64,000 nt of DNA from Paenibacillus naphthalenovorans. GTDB lineage: Bacteria > Bacillota > Bacilli > Paenibacillales > NBRC-103111. Below are positions 16,997-24,711 of the stretch, in pieces. The first letter of the stretch is position 1; each line of letters opens with the position of its first letter. The position numbers were made by a program, and so were the translations under genes. Below the pieces are notes generated by a model that had not been told where the DNA came from, searched no databases, and worked only from the letters and a program-made list of their open reading frames with translations. The DNA is taken from contig NZ_FNDY01000001.1 of assembly GCF_900099895.1 (NCBI RefSeq), positions 372,001-436,000 of the forward strand, given 5' to 3'.

Positions 16997-17842
16997 ATGA
17001 GGTTCGGCTGCCATATCAGTATTCGGAAGGGTTACCTGGAAGCGGCCAGGACGGCGGTCCTGTTGGGCGCGCAGTCATTTCAATATTTCCCCAAAAACCC
17101 GCGCAGCCTGATGGTGAAGGCATACAATCGCAGTGACGCGGAGAGCTGCGAGCGGTACTGCCGCGAGCATGGCATTCTCACCATCGCTCATACGCCCTAT
17201 CCAACCAACCTTGCAGTAGACGAGGGCGAGCTGCGGCAGGCGACGATCGCTTCTCTTCGCAACGATCTCGAAATTGCGGATGCATGCGGTTCGGTAGGCG
17301 TCGTTGTTCATTTTGGCAAATACAAAGGCAAGGACCCGTTACAAGGCTATAAAAATATTATAGAATGTATTAATGAGGTGCTTGCGGGATATCCGGGTCG
17401 CGCCTTGCTGCTGATCGAGAATCAAGCGGGGGAAGGTTCGTTGATGGGGACAACCCTGGAAGAGCTTGTACAGATTCGGGGATTATGCCGGAGGCCCGAA
17501 CTGATCGGTTTTTGCTTCGATACGTGCCATGCCTTTGCCTCCAAATTGTTCCCGGCGCTCCCGGCGGGTTGGCCGGAGTGGGAACGACATGCCGAGGCCG
17601 TTGGCTATTTGCCGCATCTTCGCGCCATCCATCTGAACGATTCCGTATATGCGCGCGGCGCATGCAAAGACAGGCATGCCATGATCGGCAAAGGCCAAAT
17701 GGGTGAAGCGCTTTTTCTTCCGCTGCTGCGTTCCCAACGCCTCAAGAGCATGAATCTTCCGGTTGTCCTGGAAACGCCTTTGATGCGAGGGACGACGCAT
17801 GCCGGGGAAATCCGTTATGTCAAGGAGCTGAGCGAAGGGTGA
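16997..17842 (+). CDS. nfo: Endonuclease IV-type AP endonuclease
   Basis: AP endonuclease of the endonuclease IV TIM-barrel family, 281 residues. Metal ligands are visible in GCHISIRKG (His near residue 6), VVHFGKYKG, LLIENQAGEGS (Glu), FCFDTCHAFA (Asp and His), HLNDS and the late VVLETPLMR. It incises abasic sites left by glycosylases, so it fits directly after the Fpg/Nei gene. RBS GGGGGAGAGG precedes the ATG. The next gene starts inside its stop codon (GTGA). Confidence 0.93.
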   Translation: MRFGCHISIRKGYLEAARTAVLLGAQSFQYFPKNPRSLMVKAYNRSDAESCERYCREHGILTIAHTPYPTNLAVDEGELRQATIASLRNDLEIADACGSVGVVVHFGKYKGKDPLQGYKNIIECINEVLAGYPGRALLLIENQAGEGSLMGTTLEELVQIRGLCRRPELIGFCFDTCHAFASKLFPALPAGWPEWERHAEAVGYLPHLRAIHLNDSVYARGACKDRHAMIGKGQMGEALFLPLLRSQRLKSMNLPVVLETPLMRGTTHAGEIRYVKELSEG

Positions 17843-18180
17843 TTCATGTTTATTTGGACGATTATCGGACTTGTCCGAAGGGATTCCTGCATGCACGCAG
17901 TGCGGAAGAATGCCTTCTTCTGTTGCAGGAATGCGAGGTGGATGTGCTTTCGCTCGATTACGACCTTGGATGGGGCAAGCCTAACGGGATGGATGTCGTC
18001 AGAGGCATCGTTGCTTCAAACCGTTACCCGAAACGCATTTATTTACACACATCCAGCGATTCGGGAAGGCAACATATGTTTCAAGCTTTATATGCGAACA
18101 AGCCCGAGCATGTCCTTGTGGTGAATGGCCCCATGCCGCATGCGCTGCTTGAGGAGATTGCCCAAAACGTCAAAGAATAG
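17839..18180 (+). CDS. Cyclic-phosphate-processing receiver-like protein
   Basis: A 113-residue single-domain protein with a receiver-like fold: an acidic pair in VYLDDYRTCP (about residues 7-8), the phospho-acceptor-like Asp in LSLDYDLGWG (about 41), and LHTSSDSGRQHM where the conserved Thr/Ser and Lys region would be. It matches the stand-alone cPPR (cyclic-phosphate processing receiver) group as I know it, whose role is unproven. Start is GTG overlapping the nfo stop by 4 bp, so it is translationally coupled to the repair genes. Confidence 0.75.
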   Translation: MIHVYLDDYRTCPKGFLHARSAEECLLLLQECEVDVLSLDYDLGWGKPNGMDVVRGIVASNRYPKRIYLHTSSDSGRQHMFQALYANKPEHVLVVNGPMPHALLEEIAQNVKE

Positions 18181-18193
18181 GTTGTGGTCACTG

Positions 18194-18967
18194 GTGTCAC
18201 AGGTCTTATCGTTACAGCAAATTCATTTTATCCGGGAAGACAGGTATATTTTATCGGGAGTTCAGCTGGAGATCCAAGCCGGAGAGCATTGGGTCATTCT
18301 CGGAAGGAACGGTTCGGGAAAAACGACGCTGCTGGAGATGATGAACGGATATGAATTTCCGAGCAGAGGCAAAGTACAGGTTCTCGGAAATACATATGGA
18401 CAATGCGACGTGCGCGAGGTACGGAAACAAATCGGGTACATCAGCCAATCGCTTTATGAAAAGCTGAACCCTGCAGATTCCGTTTGGGAGGTGGTCGCCA
18501 CCGGAGAATTCGGATTCCTGCGGTTCTATGAGGAAATACCTGTGCAGGCCAAAGAAAAGGCGCTCCACATGCTGAGTGACGTCAAGCTGCGCCACCTTGC
18601 GGATCAACCGCTGGGTACGCTTTCGCAGGGAGAGCGCAAAAAAGTGATGCTAGCCAGATCGCTGATGACACGGCCATCGATCCTCATTATGGATGAGCCT
18701 TGTTCCGGGCTTGATCTTTTTGAGCGTGAAAGGCTGCTGGAAAACATCAATGAGCTTGGTGAGCAGCAGATGACGGTCATTTACGTGACGCACCATATTG
18801 AGGAAATTGTTCCGATGTTCACTCATGTGGCGCTGATTGAGCAAGGGCAGCTGATTGCTTCCGGCTTAAAGCGAGAGGTGCTTACGGAAGACAATTTATA
18901 TAAGGCGTTTCAGGTTCCGATCCGCATCGATTGGTCCGGGGACCGGCCCTGGATTCGGGTACTATGA
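18194..18967 (+). CDS. ABC transporter ATP-binding protein
   Basis: ATPase subunit, about 257 residues from the GTG at 18194. Walker A is LGRNGSGKTTLLE, the signature is LSQGERKKVMLA, Walker B is ILIMDEPCSGLD and the switch His is in YVTHHIEE. It resembles B. subtilis YlmA and ModF-type lone ATPases. There is no permease or binding protein nearby, so it may act with partners elsewhere or in a non-transport role. The upstream ribosome site is weak, which makes the start uncertain. It overlaps the next gene by 4 bp. Confidence 0.85.
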   Translation: MSQVLSLQQIHFIREDRYILSGVQLEIQAGEHWVILGRNGSGKTTLLEMMNGYEFPSRGKVQVLGNTYGQCDVREVRKQIGYISQSLYEKLNPADSVWEVVATGEFGFLRFYEEIPVQAKEKALHMLSDVKLRHLADQPLGTLSQGERKKVMLARSLMTRPSILIMDEPCSGLDLFERERLLENINELGEQQMTVIYVTHHIEEIVPMFTHVALIEQGQLIASGLKREVLTEDNLYKAFQVPIRIDWSGDRPWIRVL

Positions 18968-19995
18968 TGAACGCAGGCGTTTTTATCGGAACTGCCAACA
19001 GGGGATTTGCTCAGCAGGCGCAGGAAGAGCTGCGTCGGCTGCTGGGATCGGTAAAGTCCGAATGGATCGTTCCCGGGGAAGTCTTTCTGTTCGCAGCCGA
19101 AACGGATAGGGAAGAAGCGATTCGCAGGATCACGGGCAATGAACCGGTTTTTTTAAGGCATATGCAGCCTGTTGACGCACGAACGTCATGGAACGGTTCC
19201 ATGGACTCGCTCATGGGCTTTGTTGTCGAACGGCTGTCTGCATCTCCTCCGTACACCGGCAGTAAGATTGCGGTGCAGGTCCGCAAAACGGAGGATGCCG
19301 CACCGGACATTTCCTCTTCCGTTGTCAAGACCGCAGTGGATGAGAGGCTTTCATCTGATTATACCGCGGAGCCCGTGGTCAAAGGAGCGGACTTCATTTT
19401 GTCGCTCTTTTTGACAAAAGATACCGTTTATTACGGCATGTCGCGTCCGGAAGAGAACTTATCGGATTGGTCCGGCGGAGCCGTTCGCTTCCGCAGGGAA
19501 GATGGGCAGGTATCCCGGGCCAAATTCAAGCTGCTGGAAGCGGAGCAGGCGTTTGGCCTTGATTTTACGCAGTACCGGTCCGCGCTTGATATCGGGGCGG
19601 CGCCGGGCGGGTGGACTTCCTTGCTGCTGGAGCTGGGGCTGAAGGTGACGGCGGTAGATCCGGCCAAGCTGGATGCCGGGCTTTTGAGTCATCCGAACCT
19701 TACGTATCATGCCAAAAAAGCGGATGAAGTGGTGTTTGCGGCAGACGCCTTCGATCTGCTGGTTTGCGATATGAGCTGGAGTCACCGGCAGATGGCCAAG
19801 CTGGTCCGCGGGTTGCTTTACGCTTTGAAGACGGGCGGAACGGCCATTATTACCGTGAAGCTGATGAACAAAAAAGCATTTCAATCGATCCGCGAGGTCA
19901 TTCAAGATCTGTCTCCCGAGCTGGAGCTGCAAAAAGCGAAGCAGCTTTTTCATAACCGCGAAGAGCTTACCTTGTTTTTGGTGAAAACCCGCTGA
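18964..19995 (+). CDS. RlmM-like FtsJ/RrmJ methyltransferase
   Basis: SAM-dependent RNA 2'-O-methyltransferase, 343 residues. The N-terminal part up to about residue 160 looks like a THUMP-type RNA-binding domain. The C-terminal FtsJ fold has SAM motif ALDIGAAPGGWTS. The catalytic K-D-K-E tetrad can be followed in SRAKFKLLE, LLVCDMSWSH, TVKLMNKK and REELTLFLV. The order matches RlmM, which methylates C2498 of 23S rRNA in E. coli; the target here is inferred. The ATG overlaps the ABC stop (ATGA). A GC-rich hairpin lies around the stop codon. Confidence 0.85.
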   Translation: MMNAGVFIGTANRGFAQQAQEELRRLLGSVKSEWIVPGEVFLFAAETDREEAIRRITGNEPVFLRHMQPVDARTSWNGSMDSLMGFVVERLSASPPYTGSKIAVQVRKTEDAAPDISSSVVKTAVDERLSSDYTAEPVVKGADFILSLFLTKDTVYYGMSRPEENLSDWSGGAVRFRREDGQVSRAKFKLLEAEQAFGLDFTQYRSALDIGAAPGGWTSLLLELGLKVTAVDPAKLDAGLLSHPNLTYHAKKADEVVFAADAFDLLVCDMSWSHRQMAKLVRGLLYALKTGGTAIITVKLMNKKAFQSIREVIQDLSPELELQKAKQLFHNREELTLFLVKTR

Positions 19996-20040
19996 TGGTT
20001 CGCGGGATATTAGATTGATGATATATCAAATTCATTATTT

Positions 20041-20097
20041 AAGCGGAAGCACCGCTGTTTCAAGGTTCGAGGGAACCTTGGCGGCGTGTGCTTTTTT
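20041..20097 (+). repeat. Tandem attenuator-like element, copy 1
   Basis: A 57-bp unit almost identical to copy 2. The only differences are in the apical loop of the inner stem (CGAGGG against GATGGG). It can form a 5-bp hairpin AGCGG/CCGCT, or a longer terminator in which AAGCAC pairs with GTGCTT before a run of six Ts. It lies 45 bp after the RlmM-like gene and may end that operon. Confidence 0.75.
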
Positions 20098-20148
20098 GAA
20101 TTTCAGCTTAGCAGCCGACGGTCGGGGAGGGAATTGGGAGACGTGAGG

Positions 20149-20178
20149 ATGAGCCCATTTCATAAACATGGCCAATAG
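20149..20178 (+). CDS. Possible 9-codon leader peptide between the repeats
   Basis: ATG at 20149 with GGGAG eight bases upstream opens a frame for MSPFHKHGQ and stops at TAG. It is upstream of the promoter at 20202, so it is only transcribed if copy 1 is read through. Weak evidence. Confidence 0.2.
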   Translation: MSPFHKHGQ

Positions 20179-20201
20179 CGATATTTTATCTCAATTTCCT
20201 C

Positions 20202-20230
20202 TTGCATTTTCCAAATATTAGGGATATAAT
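20202..20230 (+). promoter_or_regulatory. Promoter of the Tad pilus operon
   Basis: TTGCAT (20202-20207) and TATAAT (20225-20230) are 17 bp apart. Transcription would begin near 20238, about 13 bases before attenuator copy 2, so every transcript would pass through that element. Confidence 0.7.
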
Positions 20231-20250
20231 ACGATTAATTTCATGATATC

Positions 20251-20308
20251 AAGCGGAAGCACCGCTGTTTCAAGGTTGATGGGAACCTTGGCGGCGTGTG
20301 CTTTTTTT
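20251..20308 (+). promoter_or_regulatory. Tandem attenuator-like element, copy 2 (Tad leader)
   Basis: Two exclusive folds are visible. Fold A is AGCGG (20252-20256) with CCGCT (20262-20266). Fold B pairs 20257-20267 with 20292-20303 around the inner stem AAGGTT/AACCTT (20272-20277, 20284-20289) and ends in seven Us, a textbook terminator. Bases 20262-20266 are used by both folds. It lies between the promoter and tadZ. It does not match the c-di-GMP riboswitch consensus I know. Confidence 0.7.
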
Positions 20309-20351
20309 GTTGCCTTTTTTCGGCGCTAAACAGGAAAGGGAGTGATGCTGC

Positions 20352-21545
20352 TTGGCAAAAATGCTGCTGGTGCTGCTCGATGACGACGCGTATTTTGCCG
20401 ATATGCTGTCGGCCTATATTCGTTCCTCGGAATATGCGGAACGCTTCAGCCTACGCGTATTTACCGCTGCGGAAGAGGGCTTTCGCTTTGTGGAAGAAAC
20501 CAGAGAGCCGTTTATTATGATGGTCCATGAATCCTGGATGCCTTTGCCGGATTCGGCTTATCGCGTCAAAACGGGATGCATCGTCCTGATCAGCGATTCA
20601 ATGAGAGCGGGCGGGCTGCTTGAATATCCGGTGCTGTTTAAATTTCAGCCGCTGAATCATCTGCTGTCGGGGGTTGCCGTTCATTATAACGAATATCGCA
20701 AGGACGCTCCGCTGCGCGGCAGAAGGGGCGCAAGGACCTTAGCGGTATACTCCGCTGTCGGCGGGAGCGGGAAGACCGTTACGGCTGTCCATCTGGCCCG
20801 TCAACTCGCCTTCCATGGGGAGAAGGTATTGTGCTTACCGCTGGAACGGCTTCCGTCCAAAGCCTGGTTTGCGGAAGATCGCGACGGGGAGTCGGAGACT
20901 TTCTCGCAGATGCTATATTATGCCAAAACGAATCCGGACATCCTCGCAGCCAAAATGGAGCAGTTAAAGCGCAGGCATCCGGAGTTGAAGTTCGACTATG
21001 TACCGCCATCATCACACCCTAAAGAAATGGTAGAGATGGAAAGCGCCGATCTGCAGCGCATTCTGCAAGGGGCGGCGGCATCGGGTATATACGACTGGAT
21101 CATTCTGGATTTGGATTCCTTCCCCAGTCCGGTCACGCTCAAGGGCTTGCAAGAAGCGGATCATATTTTTTGGCTGGTGCTTGACGACTGCATTCATTTG
21201 CAAAAGACGGCGGAGCTTTTTGCAAGCTGGAAGGGGGAGGACAATCATAAGGATATGCTCTCGATAGATAAAATCGCCTTTTGGCTCAATAAAAGTACCG
21301 GACATGCGCTCAATGATTTTTCAAAGTACGGAATAACCCTTCAGGGAGAGCTTCCTTATGTGCCGGAGTGGAAAGCGGTGGCTCATGTAGAGCGGATGGT
21401 TTCAGCCGCCTTCACAGCTTCTATGGTCCAGGAATTATTGCGCGAGAAAGGAGAAGCCGGGCCGGATGAACGCAGCGGAAAGGAAACAGAAATTACTCAA
21501 AAAAATTCAAGAGAGCATGGATTACGGAAACACATTATCGGATGA
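20352..21545 (+). CDS. tadZ: TadZ/CpaE-like ATPase with receiver-like domain
   Basis: Localisation ATPase of the Tad pilus machine, 397 residues. The N-terminal 110 residues form a receiver-like domain (LLVLLDDDAYFADML, acidic cluster near residues 9-11) that lacks clear phosphorylation residues. A MinD/ParA-like domain follows, with Walker A YSAVGGSGKTVTAVH near residue 137 and DWIILDLDSFPS as Walker B. The TTG at 20352 is preferred over the later ATG because AAGGGAG is about 10 bases upstream of it. It is the first gene of the pilus operon and overlaps tadA by 80 bp. Confidence 0.85.
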   Translation: MAKMLLVLLDDDAYFADMLSAYIRSSEYAERFSLRVFTAAEEGFRFVEETREPFIMMVHESWMPLPDSAYRVKTGCIVLISDSMRAGGLLEYPVLFKFQPLNHLLSGVAVHYNEYRKDAPLRGRRGARTLAVYSAVGGSGKTVTAVHLARQLAFHGEKVLCLPLERLPSKAWFAEDRDGESETFSQMLYYAKTNPDILAAKMEQLKRRHPELKFDYVPPSSHPKEMVEMESADLQRILQGAAASGIYDWIILDLDSFPSPVTLKGLQEADHIFWLVLDDCIHLQKTAELFASWKGEDNHKDMLSIDKIAFWLNKSTGHALNDFSKYGITLQGELPYVPEWKAVAHVERMVSAAFTASMVQELLREKGEAGPDERSGKETEITQKNSREHGLRKHIIG

Positions 21546-22686
21546 GCAGTTGGTTGAAACGATCGAACAGCATGTGTTTGCGGATTCAAAAGAATCGTTT
21601 CTGACCGCTGGGCAGAAACGGCAGCTCGTTTCGGAGCTGTTTTACTCTTTTCGGGGCTTGGATGTGCTGCAGCCGCTGGTGGATGACAGAACCATATCGG
21701 AAATTATGGTCAATTCCCATGATCAAATCTTTATTGAAAAAGACGGGCAAGTGATCGCGACGGATATCCGTTTCGACAGCCGTGAGAAGCTGGAGGATAC
21801 CATCCAGGCGATCGTCGGCCGGGTGAACCGGTTAGTGAACGAATCGAGCCCGATGGTAGATGCCCGGCTGCGGGACGGCTCCCGCGTCAATATTGTGCTT
21901 CCGCCGATTGCGCTTCAGGGCCCGGCCATGACAATCCGCAAATTTCCGGAGCGTCCGATGACGATCCGGGATTTAACCGCACGACAAGCGGTATCCCAGG
22001 AAGCTGCCGAGGACTTAATCCGGCTCGTGAAGGCTAAATATAACCTGTTTATCGGCGGCGGGACCGGGTCGGGAAAGACCACATTTTTGAATGCGCTGGC
22101 GCAGTTTATCCCGGCGGACGAACGGATCATCACCATTGAGGATTCGGCGGAGCTGCAGATTCTCGGTATACCGAATTTGGTCAGACTGGAAACGCGCAAT
22201 GCCAATACGGACGGAAAAGGAGAGATTACTATCCGCGATTTGATCCGTACATCGCTGCGGATGAGGCCCAATCGCATCATTGTCGGAGAGGTGCGGGGAG
22301 CGGAGGCGCTGGATATGCTGTCGGCGATGAACACCGGTCATGATGGGAGCTTGTCTACCGGTCACGCCAACTCGGTCAAGGACATGCTCAGCAGGCTGGA
22401 GACGATGGTGCTTAGCGGGGCGAGCTTGCCCGTGGGCGTGGTACGAAAGCAAATCTCCTCGGCGATTGATGTGATGGTGCATTTGCAGAGGCTGCGGGAC
22501 CGTTCCCGGCGGGTGACCGAAATCAGTGAAGTGGTGGGAATGGATGATGGGGAGGTGATGCTGAATCCATTGTATCTGTTCGAGGAAACAGGAGAAACGC
22601 CGGAGGGGATGGTGCTGGGTGAACTCAAGCCGACGGGAAATCCGCTGATGCGAACATGGAAGCTTCGGATGGCAGGCTTGGGTTAA
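21466..22686 (+). CDS. tadA: TadA/CpaF secretion ATPase
   Basis: Hexameric ATPase of the type II/IV secretion family that powers Flp pilus assembly, 406 residues. Walker A is FIGGGTGSGKTTFLNAL near residue 195, the Asp box is IITIEDSAELQ, Walker B is RIIVGEVRGAEALDML, and the His box is SLSTGHANSVKDML. The ATG at 21466 has GGAG upstream but lies 80 bp inside tadZ, an unusually long overlap; the in-frame ATG at 21517 is a possible alternative. Confidence 0.93.
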   Translation: MNAAERKQKLLKKIQESMDYGNTLSDEQLVETIEQHVFADSKESFLTAGQKRQLVSELFYSFRGLDVLQPLVDDRTISEIMVNSHDQIFIEKDGQVIATDIRFDSREKLEDTIQAIVGRVNRLVNESSPMVDARLRDGSRVNIVLPPIALQGPAMTIRKFPERPMTIRDLTARQAVSQEAAEDLIRLVKAKYNLFIGGGTGSGKTTFLNALAQFIPADERIITIEDSAELQILGIPNLVRLETRNANTDGKGEITIRDLIRTSLRMRPNRIIVGEVRGAEALDMLSAMNTGHDGSLSTGHANSVKDMLSRLETMVLSGASLPVGVVRKQISSAIDVMVHLQRLRDRSRRVTEISEVVGMDDGEVMLNPLYLFEETGETPEGMVLGELKPTGNPLMRTWKLRMAGLG

Positions 22687-22717
22687 AAAAAAGATGAGCT
22701 TCAGAAAAGGAGAATCG

Positions 22718-23548
22718 ATGGCCATGTTCAAGGCAACGCCAGGGCGTCCCAAGCTTCAAGTGCCGATTCCTTTTGTTCGGGGGCATCGGCCCCCGGCGAA
22801 TTCAACACTTCAAGATTATGACGAATACGTTATGAGTCCAGGTCAGATAACGATCGCCGCCTTATGGGGGGCTGCGGTGATGGCAGCCATTGCTTACATT
22901 TTCTATAAGCATCCGGTCGCAGCCGCATTATTCGGAGCTGTCGGTCTGGGCTATCCGTCGATTCGCCGAAAGCAGTTGATCGTCAAAAGAAAAGCGCAGT
23001 TAAAGCTGCAGTTCAAACAAATGCTGTCGGCGCTCGCATCGGCATTAAGCGCAGGCCGGTCGGTGGAATCGGCATTGATGGAAGCGTTAAGCGACTTAAG
23101 GCTGCTTTATCCCGATTCCAAAGCCATGATCATCCAAGAGCTGGAGATCATGCAAAGGCGCATGGAAAACGGGGAAACGGTTGAAAGCTGCTTAACAGGG
23201 TTTAGCGGACGGGCTCATATTGAGGAAATCGACAGGTTTGCGGAAGTGTTCGTCACCTGTAAAAGAACCGGAGGAAGCTTGGTTCAAGTCGTTCGCCGCA
23301 CATCCGTATTGATTCAGGAAAAGCTGGATATCGAACAGGATATTCAAGTCATGCTGGCACAAAAAAAATTCGAATCCAAAGTACTCTCCGTTGCTCCAGT
23401 AGCTATTATCGCAACGCTGGCCTGGACGACTCCGGATTACATGGAGCCGCTCTACCAGGGTGGAGGACTGCTGATCATGAGCTGTGCGCTCGCGGTGCTT
23501 TTTGGCTGTTATGTGCTGGCGCAAAAAATAATGGACATAAAGGTGTGA
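22718..23548 (+). CDS. tadB: TadB-like inner membrane platform protein
   Basis: Membrane platform subunit of the pilus machine with the GspF/T2SSF fold, 276 residues from the ATG at 22718 behind AAAAGGAG. An N-terminal pair of membrane segments (about residues 40-80) precedes the cytoplasmic four-helix domain, which contains MLSALASALSAGRSVESAL and FVTCKRTGGSLVQVV. Two further hydrophobic segments are near the end. The next gene, tadC, is its usual partner. Confidence 0.9.
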   Translation: MAMFKATPGRPKLQVPIPFVRGHRPPANSTLQDYDEYVMSPGQITIAALWGAAVMAAIAYIFYKHPVAAALFGAVGLGYPSIRRKQLIVKRKAQLKLQFKQMLSALASALSAGRSVESALMEALSDLRLLYPDSKAMIIQELEIMQRRMENGETVESCLTGFSGRAHIEEIDRFAEVFVTCKRTGGSLVQVVRRTSVLIQEKLDIEQDIQVMLAQKKFESKVLSVAPVAIIATLAWTTPDYMEPLYQGGGLLIMSCALAVLFGCYVLAQKIMDIKV

Positions 23549-23554
23549 GTTGAG

Positions 23555-24427
23555 GTGTGGATAGCTGTCCTGTTTGTGCTGGAGCTGACCGCTGCTTTCG
23601 CTGCGTTATATATGGCCCGTCCGCAGTACAGTTCGTGGGTGCATGGGCATCGGGGGACGAAACCGTTGGATGCGCTCAGCCGAATCTTGCCCGCAGGTCT
23701 TTGGGTCATGGACCGGACAAGACTGGCCGACCGGTTAACCGAGCCGCTCGGGCAAGTGCATTTGATCATGATTCAATTGCACGGAGCCAAAAAGGCATTG
23801 ATCGAAACCAAACGGTTTGCAGCTCAGGCCATCGTGTATTCCTATGGTGCGCTGTGCTTGAGTACACTCCTGGGATGGGCCGCAGGCGGCCAAGCCGAAA
23901 TGCTTCTGTACGGTTTGCTGTTGGCCGCTTTTATTCCATTTGTAATGTACAAGCAAATTTCAAATCAATGTCAGAAGCGAAAGCGGCAGATGCTGATCGA
24001 ACTGCCCGAGGTGCTCAACCGTATCTTGCTGCTGGTCAGTGCCGGTGAAACGGTGCCTCAAGCCTTAATCCGTTCGGTGGAAGGCAAGGAACACAGGGGA
24101 AGTCCACTGCTGACGGAACTTGCGGCGGCCGTCCAAGCTTTGAAAATGAACGGTTCTTTTTCCAAGGTGATGGAAGAGTTCAGCAAACGCTGCGCCATGC
24201 AGGAAACCTCCCTGTTTACGACTGCGCTGCTTATGAATCACAAGAGGGGCGGCGATGAACTTGTGATGTCGCTTCAAGAGCTGTCCATCACTTTATGGGA
24301 TAAGCGGAAAGCGCTGGCCCGTACGCTGGGAGAGGAGGGTTCGTCGAAACTGGTATTTCCGATGGTGTTGATTTTCTTTGTCGTCATGGTCATTGTGGCG
24401 GCTCCGGCCATGCTGATGATGAACTGA
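23555..24427 (+). CDS. tadC: TadC-like membrane platform protein
   Basis: Second T2SSF-fold platform protein, 290 residues. It begins at a GTG with a membrane segment (LFVLELTAAFAALYMA), has two more near residues 90-130, and carries the conserved ELPEVLNRILLLVSAGETVPQAL and LLMNHKRGGDELVMSL. The C-terminus is hydrophobic. The ribosome site is weak and the start lies 7 bp after tadB, so coupling with tadB is likely. Confidence 0.9.
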   Translation: MWIAVLFVLELTAAFAALYMARPQYSSWVHGHRGTKPLDALSRILPAGLWVMDRTRLADRLTEPLGQVHLIMIQLHGAKKALIETKRFAAQAIVYSYGALCLSTLLGWAAGGQAEMLLYGLLLAAFIPFVMYKQISNQCQKRKRQMLIELPEVLNRILLLVSAGETVPQALIRSVEGKEHRGSPLLTELAAAVQALKMNGSFSKVMEEFSKRCAMQETSLFTTALLMNHKRGGDELVMSLQELSITLWDKRKALARTLGEEGSSKLVFPMVLIFFVVMVIVAAPAMLMMN

Positions 24428-24469
24428 TAAATAACAAAACGTGTATAGACGAGAAGAGGAGGGTGAAGG

Positions 24470-24703
24470 ATGAACAATTGGCCGATAGGTTGGAAACCAT
24501 TGTGGGAAGAGGAGGACGGTCTCGGCACACTGGAAATTTTGTTGATTGTCGCCGTATTGATTATCATTGCGATTGCGTTTCGGAAGTGGATTATTGAATG
24601 GATCGATGGTTTATTTAAATCAGCAAACCAAGAAATTATCGATAACCAAAACAATTATGAATCGGATAAAGTCAGAATCAATCCTCCTGCTTCACAAAAT
24701 TAG
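24470..24703 (+). CDS. Flp-type pilin (Flp1-like)
   Basis: Major pilin candidate, 77 residues. A short N-terminal leader ends in a prepilin-type site at EEEDGLGTLEILLIVAVLII: Gly, then a hydrophobic segment with Glu at +5. One membrane helix follows, then a hydrophilic tail ending NPPASQN. The prepilin peptidase gene four cistrons downstream would process it. RBS GAGGAGGG precedes the ATG. Confidence 0.85.
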   Translation: MNNWPIGWKPLWEEEDGLGTLEILLIVAVLIIIAIAFRKWIIEWIDGLFKSANQEIIDNQNNYESDKVRINPPASQN

Positions 24704-24711
24704 GTGCTCTG

